From an uncultured Lachnospiraceae bacterium (lineage in GTDB: Bacteria > Bacillota > Clostridia > Lachnospirales > Lachnospiraceae), in the NCBI GenBank assembly GCA_946558695.1, contig CAMNTQ010000001.1, positions 62,001 through 126,000 of the forward strand: DNA of 64,000 nucleotides. Direction: 5' to 3'. Shown here in pieces: positions 16,838 through 23,395 of the stretch. The notes beneath the pieces were generated by a model, which worked only from the letters and a program-made list of their open reading frames with translations, was not told the origin of the DNA and searched no databases. The translations under genes and the position numbers were made by a program. Within the stretch, counting starts at the first letter, position 1. Each line of letters opens with the position of its first letter.

Positions 16838-16993
16838 ATGAAAGAAAAATCATCTTTTACGACTGAAAAGCCGATTGATTACACTGAATCCAAAGACGCT
16901 TATGACGGCAACCGCGAAACTGCCAGCTACGAAGAAGCAGCAGCGCTTCCGCCTGCAAAGCGTCCGGAACAAAATAAGGCTGGTGGTGAATAG
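16838..16993 (+). CDS. Second small rightward protein
   Basis: This 51-codon frame (not in the track) starts at ATG 16838 after GAAGGGAGTG. It encodes a hydrophilic protein starting MKEKSSFTTEKPIDY and ending in PEQNKAGGE, with no hydrophobic core, so it is probably disordered. The function is unknown. It follows the 16555 gene on the same strand. Confidence 0.5.
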   Translation: MKEKSSFTTEKPIDYTESKDAYDGNRETASYEEAAALPPAKRPEQNKAGGE

Positions 16994-17010
16994 GGGGGCT
17001 CTTAAGCTCC

Positions 17011-17445
17011 CTATCCGTCTTTTTCCGGTATCGGCCGGAACTGTTCCGCCCTGCAAAACCTTCTCATAATGTATTCCCCAATCCCTATCCTCTGCATATC
17101 CTTCCGCCCCACTGTGACAGAAGGCAGATTGCCGAACCCTGCGTTCCTATCGTCTATGTAGTAGTCCGCAAACACCTTTCTGCAATTGTTGTTAAAGTGT
17201 TCGATGTTCTCCCTCAGGTTGTCGTTTACGGTGTCAAATTCCAATCCATAGTTTTTACAGTACTTGACTGCAGATTTCAGCAGATCCCCTTCCCGGCATG
17301 TCCACAGGATGACCTTATCCCCTGCCTGCTGCCGTCCCTTAAGGAAATTGATCAGCTCCCTGTTCGGTTCCCCAAGCTGCGGGTACTTTTGGGCAAGGTT
17401 TAATGTCCCGTCAAAATCCACCGCGTATATTTCGCTGCGTTCCAT
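17011..17445 (-). CDS. HAD-superfamily hydrolase-like phage protein
   Basis: A 144-residue protein with HAD motif I (YAVDFDGTLN, residues 8-17), a Thr in motif II (VILWTCREG) and a DDRN motif IV (YYIDDRNAG). These residues support a phosphatase of the small BT0820-like group, a family often carried by phages. The substrate is unknown. It may act in nucleotide metabolism during replication. Confidence 0.8.
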   Translation of the reverse strand: MERSEIYAVDFDGTLNLAQKYPQLGEPNRELINFLKGRQQAGDKVILWTCREGDLLKSAVKYCKNYGLEFDTVNDNLRENIEHFNNNCRKVFADYYIDDRNAGFGNLPSVTVGRKDMQRIGIGEYIMRRFCRAEQFRPIPEKDG

Positions 17446-17461
17446 AACCGTACTCCTTTCC

Positions 17462-17481
17462 CCTCCGGCATGCGCCGGAGG
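17462..17481. repeat. GC-rich perfect hairpin
   Basis: CCTCCGGC-ATGC-GCCGGAGG is a perfect 8-bp inverted repeat just upstream of the HAD gene start. It lacks a U-tract on either strand. It may hide or expose the ribosome site of the HAD gene or act as a transcript-stabilising element. Confidence 0.5.
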
Positions 17482-17524
17482 ATGTCTATATTTACTGGCT
17501 GCGTGTGATACATTCCAGTCGGCG

Positions 17525-17725
17525 CTATAACTTCTTTACCTCTTCATAAGGAATTTCCTGCAACTTCCCCTTGTCATCTTTTATCCAGACAAAATCCATT
17601 CCTCCGAATTTCCCGAATCCGAACACTTCTCCCGCACCGGTCAATCTTCCTCCCGTACCGTCGGGTACGTTCTCGAATTTCACCCTGTCCCCTTTTTTCA
17701 AGTCCTTAAATGTGTCAAATGCCAT
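17525..17725 (-). CDS. Small beta-rich phage protein (KOW-like)
   Basis: This 66-residue protein starts MAFDTFKDLKKGDRVKF (ATG 17725; the track start at 17881 runs into the HNH-like gene). The pattern KGDRVKF...GEVFGF...DFVWIKD is that of a small SH3-like barrel. The start lies 3 nt past the upstream stop. The function is unknown. Confidence 0.6.
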   Translation of the reverse strand: MAFDTFKDLKKGDRVKFENVPDGTGGRLTGAGEVFGFGKFGGMDFVWIKDDKGKLQEIPYEEVKKL

Positions 17726-17727
17726 GA

Positions 17728-18084
17728 TCAATCCTCCAGATAGTTTCTCTTTACCATTTCCATAAACTGCTGCCTTGTATGCGTCCTTTCGTATTCCTTC
17801 TGGCAGTCCCTTTGTAAAAGCCTCATATTCTCCTGATTGTTGTGTACTGCCTCCGGGCCGTCCATATGATGAGGGATACATAAATATACTTTGAATCCTT
17901 CCGCTTCCGAGACTGCCCTGTTCTGCCCTCCATAAACATGATGTTCATGTATGGCCGGATGTCTGCGGTTATCATGATTCAGCTTCATGCATAAATAGCA
18001 TGTCCCGTCTTTGCATTGAAGGATGCTTGGGTTGTGCCGTTTCCTTTTTTTCTTGTACTTTTCTTTCGGGAACATCATCCCCAT
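17728..18084 (-). CDS. HNH-like zinc-binding phage protein
   Basis: This 118-residue basic protein has CKDGTCYLCMKLNHD, then EHHVYGG and a later CIPHHMDGPEAVH, followed by a helical end. The paired Cys and His residues match the DUF968/Ref-like HNH-fold proteins that phages use in recombination or as nickases. The strongest cue is the CxxC...HHV...HH order. Confidence 0.65.
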   Translation of the reverse strand: MGMMFPKEKYKKKRKRHNPSILQCKDGTCYLCMKLNHDNRRHPAIHEHHVYGGQNRAVSEAEGFKVYLCIPHHMDGPEAVHNNQENMRLLQRDCQKEYERTHTRQQFMEMVKRNYLED

Positions 18085-18086
18085 AT

Positions 18087-18500
18087 CTATCCCTCCTCTA
18101 TATCTCTTCCTGTCTCATCAACAAGACACATGAGCCAGTTTTTCCAAAATCCTTCCTCTGTCAACTGCCGGAAAGTCAGCCCTACAAATTTTGTCAGCAT
18201 TGCATTTGCCATGTACCGGGCATGCTCTTCTACGGGCAGGCTCTGTATATATTCCGCCCTTGTCCTATATGGGGATCCTGCTGCCGTCTCTGGTTCTTCA
18301 CTGTCTGTTTCTACAAGATCCGCTTCCTCATCTGGACAGTACTCTTTAATTTGTCTACCCAGCGCTCCCAGTCCTTCGGCAGTGGCGGCACCTGATCCAT
18401 CTTGATTCATAAGCTTCTCTGCATCTCCTGCTGCCAGAAGCCCTTCCGCACATGCATTCAGCTCTTCCACGCTATCGAAATTTCCAAATATTTCATACAT
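18087..18500 (-). CDS. Hypothetical acidic phage protein
   Basis: A 137-residue acidic protein with an N-terminal FDSVEELNACAEGLLAAGD helix and a C-terminus with MCLVDETGRDI. It sits between the HNH-like and RNase H-like genes in the replication region. I do not recognise the family. Confidence 0.5.
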   Translation of the reverse strand: MYEIFGNFDSVEELNACAEGLLAAGDAEKLMNQDGSGAATAEGLGALGRQIKEYCPDEEADLVETDSEEPETAAGSPYRTRAEYIQSLPVEEHARYMANAMLTKFVGLTFRQLTEEGFWKNWLMCLVDETGRDIEEG

Positions 18501-18521
18501 CTTTCTTTCCTCCTAAAATAC

Positions 18522-18620
18522 CCTCCGCATTTAGTAAAATTAACGTTTCCCACGGTTTTGGTTCCTATTTTGCTGTTTTTTTGTGAAAATGCCTTCCGCA
18601 TTTAGTAAAATCAACGTTTC
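18522..18620. repeat. Direct repeat pair upstream of the 18500 gene
   Basis: A 28-nt unit with the core CCGCATTTAGTAAAAT, ending AACGTTTC, occurs at 18522-18549 and again at about 18593-18620, with two differences. The second copy covers the stop codon of the RNase H-like gene; the first ends next to the ribosome site of the next gene. A short leftward frame starts inside the second copy but has no support. Confidence 0.6.
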
Positions 18621-19111
18621 TGGTGTTTTTCGGCTTTATTTTCAGCCTGCCTTTCCAGCTCTTCCTGCCTTTTCTGTATTTTTTTCATGAGAAAATCCTT
18701 ATAATCGTGATGTTTGCTAAATTGGAAGGTGATTTTGTCTTTCCCTCCGAGGCGGTTAACCTCGTCAAGTAACTGCTTCCATAAATCCTTATTCTTTACA
18801 TCCTCCCCGTCAGGCTTCTTCCACTCCGACCGGCTCCATCCTTCCGGCCGGTCCTGCTGGTAGCTCCCTATGATATAGCTGCACCCGGTGTAAATGACTA
18901 CCTTCCAGGGCCTTAGCTCTTTAAGTGCAGAAATGATTGCCAGAAGGACGCTGCGATGGTAAGTAGTTTTCTTTTCCATACCGACTGTCCACTTAGTTGC
19001 CGGGCCTTTGCTGGTCTGATACTCAATAATCGCTGCATACCATCCATCTTTCACGCAAGGGCCTGCAAGGGTGGTCTCTATGTATATCTTTACCTCTTTC
19101 TCTTCCTGCAT
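18611..19111 (-). CDS. RNase H-like phage protein
   Basis: A 166-residue protein in which EVKIYIETTLAGPCVKDGWY, the helix HRSVLLAIISALKELRPW and KVVIYTGCSYIIGSYQ follow the order of the RNase H fold. The usual first Asp is replaced by Glu in YIET, so activity is uncertain. It starts 1 nt after the replication gene stop and probably acts in phage replication. Confidence 0.65.
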   Translation of the reverse strand: MQEEKEVKIYIETTLAGPCVKDGWYAAIIEYQTSKGPATKWTVGMEKKTTYHRSVLLAIISALKELRPWKVVIYTGCSYIIGSYQQDRPEGWSRSEWKKPDGEDVKNKDLWKQLLDEVNRLGGKDKITFQFSKHHDYKDFLMKKIQKRQEELERQAENKAEKHQKR

Positions 19112-19112
19112 T

Positions 19113-19859
19113 TTAAATCCTCCTGTTGATCTGGATCAGCGTGTAATACCGGTATCTGCACCCGGTTACCGGATTGATCCCCTCATAAAAGCTTGCCTTA
19201 TCCAGACAGTAGCCTTCCTTCTCCATCGGCTTTTTCGGCCAGCGCGCCAGCTTCCTTCTCTCCGGCTCCTGAACCGGCAGGTTTTGTGATGAATGGTGGC
19301 TGGTCTCCACCAGATTTTCACCATACTTATTTGCCGTTTCCGGAGTCTTGGTTATATATCCGGCCAGATTCGCAAATCCCCCTTCTTCATACAGGTGCTT
19401 GAACGTCACCATCCCGTGGGGCCATGCTTTTTTAAGGATCAGGTCTGCATCCGGGATCCGGTTGATGATTAGGTGGATGTGCCATGATCCATTCGGGCCT
19501 ACTTCAATATTGCGGATCCACCGGAGCTCATATCCTCTTTTCCGGAATCCCCTCCTTACTTTTCTGATCGCTTTTCCAAAGTCTAGCACTGCCGCTTTCA
19601 TGTCCTGGGGCCTTGCCGCCCTGCGGTACGTCAGGAGTGCAAGGTAATCATTTTCCTGAAACCATGTCTTTAACTTATGCCTTGCTTTCCTCTCCCGGTT
19701 CCACTGGTTCCTTTTCCGGATCTGTTCAGGAGTGGTCCCCTTTTTCTTCTCCCTCTTTTCCCCCGGCGCCCCGTACCTTCCATCCAGATACTCATAAATC
19801 TCTATGGAGTTTTCGAACCCGTAGGTCAGCCTCCTGTATTTCTTCTGTCTCTTTTTCAT
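19113..19859 (-). CDS. HUH-type replication initiation protein (rolling-circle-like Rep)
   Basis: This basic protein of about 248 residues contains an HUH metal-binding motif (WHIHLIINRI) preceded by a beta-strand (ELRWIRNIEVG) and followed by a helix with a candidate catalytic tyrosine (NLAGYITKT). These are the hallmarks of relaxase/Rep nickases that start replication by cutting one strand. ATG 19859 has AAGGAC upstream and is preferred to GTG 19940. I see no separate helicase loader or polymerase gene in this early region, so the phage appears to rely on host replication proteins. Confidence 0.8.
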   Translation of the reverse strand: MKKRQKKYRRLTYGFENSIEIYEYLDGRYGAPGEKREKKKGTTPEQIRKRNQWNRERKARHKLKTWFQENDYLALLTYRRAARPQDMKAAVLDFGKAIRKVRRGFRKRGYELRWIRNIEVGPNGSWHIHLIINRIPDADLILKKAWPHGMVTFKHLYEEGGFANLAGYITKTPETANKYGENLVETSHHSSQNLPVQEPERRKLARWPKKPMEKEGYCLDKASFYEGINPVTGCRYRYYTLIQINRRI

Positions 19860-20054
19860 GCCGTCTGTCCTTATTTTAATATTCTTAACAAGTGATAAAA
19901 ACGGGCGGAAATCCCGTATTCCCTTGACTTTCCGCCCCACAGATGGTATGATTTATATGTGGATATTAATCTGTGGTGGCGGAAGCCACGGGCACATCTA
20001 TTGCCGTAGGTGTGCTTATTTTTTTCTTATCCGGGGCTTGTCCGCCCCGTCCTC

Positions 20055-20318
20055 CTATCCTGCCTTCCGGTCATATCCCGCAGCTCCTTCCCAGCAATGC
20101 ATCCGAAGGACTCCCATTGCCTTTTCATAGCATGCTATGTCCTCCTTCTCCTCCACTTTGCAGATGCAGTTCTTCTCAGAGCCTTTCCGCTCCCAGATCT
20201 CTATGATCCCGTCGCTGTAGGCGCTGAAGCTTAAGTGGATCTTTAAATCGCTGCTCTTTTGAAGTTCCCTGTATAACCCGAAAAACTGGTTGATCACTTC
20301 CCTGTATTCTTCATCCAC
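20055..20318 (-). CDS. Hypothetical phage protein
   Basis: An 87-residue protein with helical N-terminus (YREVINQFFGLYRELQ) and a beta-rich middle (HLSFSAYSDGIIEIWE). Leftward early operon. The function is unknown. Confidence 0.5.
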   Translation of the reverse strand: MDEEYREVINQFFGLYRELQKSSDLKIHLSFSAYSDGIIEIWERKGSEKNCICKVEEKEDIACYEKAMGVLRMHCWEGAAGYDRKAG

Positions 20319-20346
20319 AACTGATCCGCTCTCCTTCGTCCGGTAT

Positions 20347-20375
20347 TTGACGTTTCCCCCTTTTTCTGTTACAAT
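20347..20375 (+). promoter_or_regulatory. Strong rightward promoter of a candidate small RNA
   Basis: TTGACG (20347-20352), exactly 17 nt, then TACAAT (20370-20375). It lies on the strand opposite to the surrounding early genes and has no open frame of note directly downstream. Confidence 0.6.
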
Positions 20376-20381
20376 GATGTT

Positions 20382-20436
20382 GCTTGATTAGGTGAGCGCT
20401 TACTGTCTTGGCGGACGTTATGTAAGCGCTCTTTTC
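20382..20436 (+). ncRNA. Candidate small RNA ending in a hairpin terminator
   Basis: About 7 nt after the TACAAT box a transcript would begin, run 12 nt and enter a perfect 10-bp stem GAGCGCTTAC (20394-20403) / GTAAGCGCTC (20422-20431) with an 18-nt loop, followed by TTTTCC. Promoter plus terminator-like hairpin with no gene in between suggests a free-standing RNA of about 55 nt. Its loop TGTCTTGGCGGACGTTAT would be available for base pairing. Confidence 0.5.
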
Positions 20437-20634
20437 CTACCACCATTTGAGGCCCTCCGGTGTCTCTTCGTAATGCCACCGGCTCCCGTCTTCATACTGT
20501 ACGCAGACAATGTCTTTCTTTCCTTCATGCAGCCATGCATCCGACACTTCACCATGCGTCCAGTCTTCAAAGGCTTTCTTATGCTCTCTGGCATACTGAT
20601 CCGCCCTCTCTTTCAGTTCCTTCATCCTTGACAT
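20437..20634 (-). CDS. Hypothetical phage protein
   Basis: This 65-residue protein starts MSRMKELKERADQYAREH; ATG 20634 is chosen over 20682 because of GGAGGTGAAAAA upstream. The C-terminus (YEDGSRWHYEETPEGLKWW) is aromatic and beta-like. The function is unknown. Confidence 0.5.
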   Translation of the reverse strand: MSRMKELKERADQYAREHKKAFEDWTHGEVSDAWLHEGKKDIVCVQYEDGSRWHYEETPEGLKWW

Positions 20635-20651
20635 TTTTTCACCTCCCCGCA

Positions 20652-20804
20652 TCATGCGCAATTCAGCAATACCAGAATGCATGCCGTAGAGCCTGCCGTA
20701 ACCCCGATCAGGAATACACCGATCAGAAGGAGTATGCTCCGGATCGCTTTCTGCCGTCTTCTATTTACGCGCCGCCTTGCCTGTTTGATACTGTTTGTTT
20801 TCAA
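20652..20804 (-). CDS. Small single-span membrane protein
   Basis: This 50-codon frame, not in the track, starts with TTG 20804, with AGGAGG 8 nt upstream. A basic N-terminus (KQARRRVNRRRQKAI) precedes one hydrophobic segment (SILLLIGVFLIGVTAG). Such proteins can be holin-like or regulators of membrane proteins, but no role can be assigned. Confidence 0.6.
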   Translation of the reverse strand: MKTNSIKQARRRVNRRRQKAIRSILLLIGVFLIGVTAGSTACILVLLNCA

Positions 20805-20828
20805 TGGCTTGTCCTCCTCCTTACCGCC

Positions 20829-20966
20829 TTAGGCGGTTTTATCTTCCTCAACACGTTCTATTGTATAAGGGATTTTTGCTCGCTCCTGCTCTTCCAAAAG
20901 TGAGATAAGAACAGCGTGGATCTTTGGTATATCTAATCCCCTGAAATCCGCATCCATATCTTTCAC
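20829..20966 (-). CDS. Small phage protein
   Basis: A 45-codon frame with a GTG start at 20966 behind AAAAGGAGA; ATG 20957 is an alternative. It contains LDIPKIHAVLISLLEEQE. The stop is embedded in a small hairpin ACCGCC-TTA-GGCGGT followed on the plus strand by TTTTAT. The function is unknown. The next 200 nt to the right (20967-21163) hold nothing I can support. Confidence 0.5.
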   Translation of the reverse strand: MKDMDADFRGLDIPKIHAVLISLLEEQERAKIPYTIERVEEDKTA

Positions 20967-21163
20967 CACTCTCCTTTTACTCCTTTAAATGTATGAACCA
21001 CTGTTTGTACTTGTTGCTTACTTTTTCACAGATTGCCGCGCTTTACATCCATGTCTATGCTTCCTTGCGTAAGCGGTCATTCTCTGCTTACATATCTCTT
21101 TGTTACTCTTTGATAACTCAATGTTATTGCTAAACTGAATTATATTGCTCAATCTATGTCGTC

Positions 21164-21268
21164 TCCCTATCCTGCTGCCCGATGGCATTTCTTTATACTC
21201 TTTTTATCTTGTTAATTTGTTTCAGCTCTCCTATAATTTAAGTACGGGACACTGCCATGTCCGAGTAC
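21164..21268 (+). promoter_or_regulatory. Repeat promoter with 5' hairpin, copy 1
   Basis: TTGTTA (21209-21214), 17 nt, TATAAT (21232-21237). The expected transcript start falls at the foot of a hairpin: outer GTAC/GTAC and inner GGACA/TGTCC around loop CTGCCA (21242-21268). A second hairpin with loop CCCGA (21173-21187) lies upstream of the promoter. The first 77 nt (21164-21240) match 22275-22351 at 75 positions. Confidence 0.75.
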
Positions 21269-21289
21269 GTAAGAAAAGGAGGAATTTTT

Positions 21290-21487
21290 ATGGTAAAGAT
21301 AGTTCGCGGCTACTGCCCTACACAAGATACAGATTACTCCGTAGCCATTACCTATGTTGATGCCTCAACGCTTCAAGAATCCTGCCATATTAAAGGAACT
21401 TTTAGATGCAAATATAATCTTTACGGCGACAAATGCGATTCTCCTAATGAATGTCCTATATATGCATCAGCTCCTCAGTCGCTCTAG
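21290..21487 (+). CDS. Small rightward protein, cassette 1
   Basis: This is a 65-residue protein starting MVKIVRGYCPTQDTDY, with AGGAGG before ATG 21290. It has five cysteines (GYC, ESC, RC, DKC, NEC), which could bind a metal. It is expressed from the copy 1 repeat promoter, opposite to the early operon, and its 3' end overlaps the end of the leftward 21467 gene by 21 nt. I do not know its function. Confidence 0.65.
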   Translation: MVKIVRGYCPTQDTDYSVAITYVDASTLQESCHIKGTFRCKYNLYGDKCDSPNECPIYASAPQSL

Positions 21488-21763
21488 GTTTGTCAATTGT
21501 TTTTCCGTAACTAAGCCGGAGTCGATTAGACTTTGTTTTGCTATATAAAACTCACTGTACGGCTCCGGCAACTCAAGAATCGCATCGGACTCAAATAACA
21601 TATCTGTAGACGCTATTGATAATTGTATAATTGGAGCCCCCGATGCTTTATGGGATATAGAATATCCAGTAACCTTTTTAACCTCTTTCCCATCTATAGT
21701 TACTTTTGCATGAATGCCATCTGTCCTAATTGTTAACTTTGATTTATTCATCTTTCTTCCCAT
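21467..21763 (-). CDS. Hypothetical leftward phage protein, cassette 1
   Basis: A 98-residue beta-rich protein (MNKSKLTIRTDGIHAKVTIDG...) with SISHKASGAPIIQLSI in the middle. GGAGGTGA touches the first ATG (21763); the second ATG (21748) has better spacing, so the first five residues are uncertain. Its fold may be similar to small phage head/regulatory beta proteins. It runs tail-to-tail with the 21290 gene. Confidence 0.6.
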   Translation of the reverse strand: MGRKMNKSKLTIRTDGIHAKVTIDGKEVKKVTGYSISHKASGAPIIQLSIASTDMLFESDAILELPEPYSEFYIAKQSLIDSGLVTEKQLTNLERLRS

Positions 21764-21840
21764 TCACCTCCTATCCTGCTGCCGCTCTCCACTCCTTTTG
21801 CATTTTCCGCTACTAATCCAGCATATTCATCTCATCCCTA

Positions 21841-21900
21841 TTGTTAATTTCTTCCAGACCCTATATAATCTAAGTAAAGGCTCCCGCCAGAGCCGAATAC
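21841..21900 (+). promoter_or_regulatory. Repeat promoter with 5' hairpin, copy 2
   Basis: TTGTTA (21841-21846), 17 nt, TATAAT (21864-21869). Downstream hairpin GGCTC-CCGCCA-GAGCC (21879-21894) with outer GTA/TAC. The stem differs from copies 1 and 3 but remains paired, and the loop motif CYGCCA is kept. Confidence 0.75.
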
Positions 21901-21919
21901 AAAAGAAAGGAAAAAAACA

Positions 21920-22105
21920 ATGGAATATACACAAATCGAAATCGCTTTTAATGAAATAATAGAAACCTACAAAAATGAAGCCTCTCAATACTCACAATAC
22001 TGTCCTGAAGAGCTGTTATATGCTTTTGAGCATTTGTATAATGCACAAATTCACGCACTGGAATCTCTAAAACATATTTTTACTTCTGACAAATTTTATA
22101 GCTAG
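21920..22105 (+). CDS. Small rightward protein, cassette 2
   Basis: A 61-residue helical acidic protein (MEYTQIEIAFNEIIETYKNE...). AAAGGAAA precedes the ATG. Its stop TAG (22103-22105) and the stop of the opposing gene share the palindrome CTAG. The function is unknown. Confidence 0.65.
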   Translation: MEYTQIEIAFNEIIETYKNEASQYSQYCPEELLYAFEHLYNAQIHALESLKHIFTSDKFYS

Positions 22106-22263
22106 CTTTTTGTGGTGGGTTCTTCGGAATCCGCCCAGTCAAAATACTTTTTAAGTATGTTTTCTACTATTTCTAAATCTTCTTTGTTTTTATTCAACTT
22201 TTTTTCTGACAAAGCGATAGTTGATTTTAAATACTCTCTTACCCCCAACATAAATTCTTTCAT
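22102..22263 (-). CDS. Small leftward protein, cassette 2
   Basis: A 53-residue protein starting MKEFMLGVREYLKSTIAL (ATG 22263 after GGGAGGTGG; the track start at 22299 lies in the repeat). It is lysine-rich and helical, probably a coiled coil. It is read leftward with the early operon. The function is unknown. Confidence 0.6.
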   Translation of the reverse strand: MKEFMLGVREYLKSTIALSEKKLNKNKEDLEIVENILKKYFDWADSEEPTTKS

Positions 22264-22274
22264 CTCATACCACC

Positions 22275-22379
22275 TCCCTATCCTGCCGCCCGACGGCATT
22301 TCTTTATACTCTTTTTATCTTGTTAATTTGTTTCAGCTCTCCTATAATTTAGATACAGGCATCTGCCATGCCCAAGTAT
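22275..22379 (+). promoter_or_regulatory. Repeat promoter with 5' hairpin, copy 3
   Basis: TTGTTA (22320-22325), 17 nt, TATAAT (22343-22348). The hairpin at the expected transcript start has outer ATAC/GTAT and inner GGCAT/ATGCC (22353-22379). The upstream hairpin is TGCCG-CCCGA-CGGCA (22284-22298), where copy 1 keeps pairing through G-T wobbles only on the plus strand. Confidence 0.75.
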
Positions 22380-22400
22380 TTAAAGAAAGGAGATTGCACT

Positions 22401-22577
22401 ATGACAAACGAACAACTTGCACATGATTTAGCTGTTGCACACGTAGCCGGTAAACAACTATCACCTGATATTCTGGTTGATGAGTATCAAAAGAACTATG
22501 CAGTAATTCTTGAGTACTTACGCTCCCAACCAAAGCCTAAAGTTAAAATTCATAGTAAAAATGATATCGGATTTTAA
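22401..22577 (+). CDS. Small rightward protein, cassette 3
   Basis: A 58-residue protein starting MTNEQLAHDLAVAHVAG (ATG 22401 after AAGGAGA). The first half is a helix with the pattern EQLAHDLAVAH..., and the end is basic. The stop TAA (22575-22577) overlaps the opposing stop in TTAA. The function is unknown. The EQLAHDLA opening looks like small phage proteins near regulators. Confidence 0.65.
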   Translation: MTNEQLAHDLAVAHVAGKQLSPDILVDEYQKNYAVILEYLRSQPKPKVKIHSKNDIGF

Positions 22578-22963
22578 ACGGAATGAAGCTGCATAATTAT
22601 ATCTTTTGCATCATCAAGGATATCAAAGGCATATTTCACTGGAAGTCGATCTGAATTTTGCGATATAGTATCCAATACTTTCAGTGAAATCCTTGCTAAT
22701 TCGTAATTATTCGTAAAATTAAGGTTTCCTTCCTCCATTGCTTCATTTCCAGCCTTCTCATATTTCCCTATATTGTCAACTCTTATCTTTTCAAGGCACA
22801 TTTCTTCAATCGTATAACGACAAATATCAAGCGCTAATTCAGGTGTTACGTCGATATTACTTTTAACAAGAACTTCTTTTATGCCATTCTGAACATTGGT
22901 AAATTTATCGCCCAATGACTGTTCTAGCCTTTGTTTTTCTTTCACATGTTTTTCTGCATCCAT
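22574..22963 (-). CDS. Hypothetical early phage protein, cassette 3
   Basis: A 129-residue helical protein directly downstream of the Cro-like gene in the leftward early operon. It has an acidic C-terminus (AFDILDDAKDIIMQL). No motif is recognised. It ends tail-to-tail with the 22401 gene. Confidence 0.6.
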   Translation of the reverse strand: MDAEKHVKEKQRLEQSLGDKFTNVQNGIKEVLVKSNIDVTPELALDICRYTIEEMCLEKIRVDNIGKYEKAGNEAMEEGNLNFTNNYELARISLKVLDTISQNSDRLPVKYAFDILDDAKDIIMQLHSV

Positions 22964-22979
22964 TTTCGTACCTCACCTC

Positions 22980-23225
22980 CTATCCTGCTGCCGCTCTTCG
23001 TTCAATACTTTGAACCTTTTCTTTAAAAAAATAATCAGGTATATCTTGGCTACGCAATTCCAAACACAAAATTGCTCTATTCATTTCTGTCTGTGTCCAC
23101 GCTCTTTTTCCTCCGATTTTTAGCGATAATGAACGTTCTGACATGCCTAATGCCTTTGCAAAGTTGGATTGTGTACCATATTTTTCCCGGATTCTACCAC
23201 TTAGTTTGCTATAATCAAATGACAT
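22980..23225 (-). CDS. Cro-like phage regulator (DUF739 type)
   Basis: An 81-residue protein starting MSFDYSKLSGRIREKYG with a helix-turn-helix (TQSNFAKALGMSERSLSLKI). The sequence fits DUF739, the Cro-like group encoded opposite a CI-type repressor. It is the first gene of the leftward early transcript. A GTTCAA-N4-TTGAAC dyad lies inside its 3' end (23000-23015). ATG 23225 is preferred to 23240. Confidence 0.85.
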   Translation of the reverse strand: MSFDYSKLSGRIREKYGTQSNFAKALGMSERSLSLKIGGKRAWTQTEMNRAILCLELRSQDIPDYFFKEKVQSIERRAAAG

Positions 23226-23253
23226 ATATTTCACCTCCATTCATCTTTATTCG

Positions 23254-23360
23254 GTTCAATATCTTGAACTTATTTAATCTTAACATCTATATATAAACAA
23301 GTCAATACTTAAATTCAAAATTTTGAACTATTTGTTTTTTAGTCTTGAACTTTTGTTCAA
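23254..23360. promoter_or_regulatory. Immunity switch: leftward early promoter and operator dyads
   Basis: The leftward promoter is TTGACT (23300-23305), 17 nt, TAAGAT (23277-23282). GTTCAATATCTTGAAC (23254-23269) lies at the expected transcript start, ATTCAAAATTTTGAAC (23313-23328) just behind the -35 box, and TTGAACTTTTGTTCAA (23345-23360), with the half-sites in reversed order, near the repressor start. A fourth dyad GTTCAATACTTTGAAC lies at 23000-23015 inside cro. Confidence 0.8.
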
Positions 23361-23395
23361 TATATGATACATTGATTACAGGAGGTGAATTCCTT

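Noticed and set aside
18540-18600. Leftward small ORF starting in the direct repeat (MRKAFSQKN...)
   Set aside because: No ribosome site, overlaps the start of the 18500 gene and ends inside it; composition is not protein-like.
19113-19940. Start of the Rep protein at GTG 19940
   Set aside because: No ribosome site there, and the added residues have no parallel in the fold; ATG 19859 has AAGGAC upstream.
21164-22379. The repeated promoter segments as a CRISPR array or transposon ends
   Set aside because: The units are far apart with genes between them, and they hold promoter boxes and hairpins, not spacers or terminal inverted repeats.
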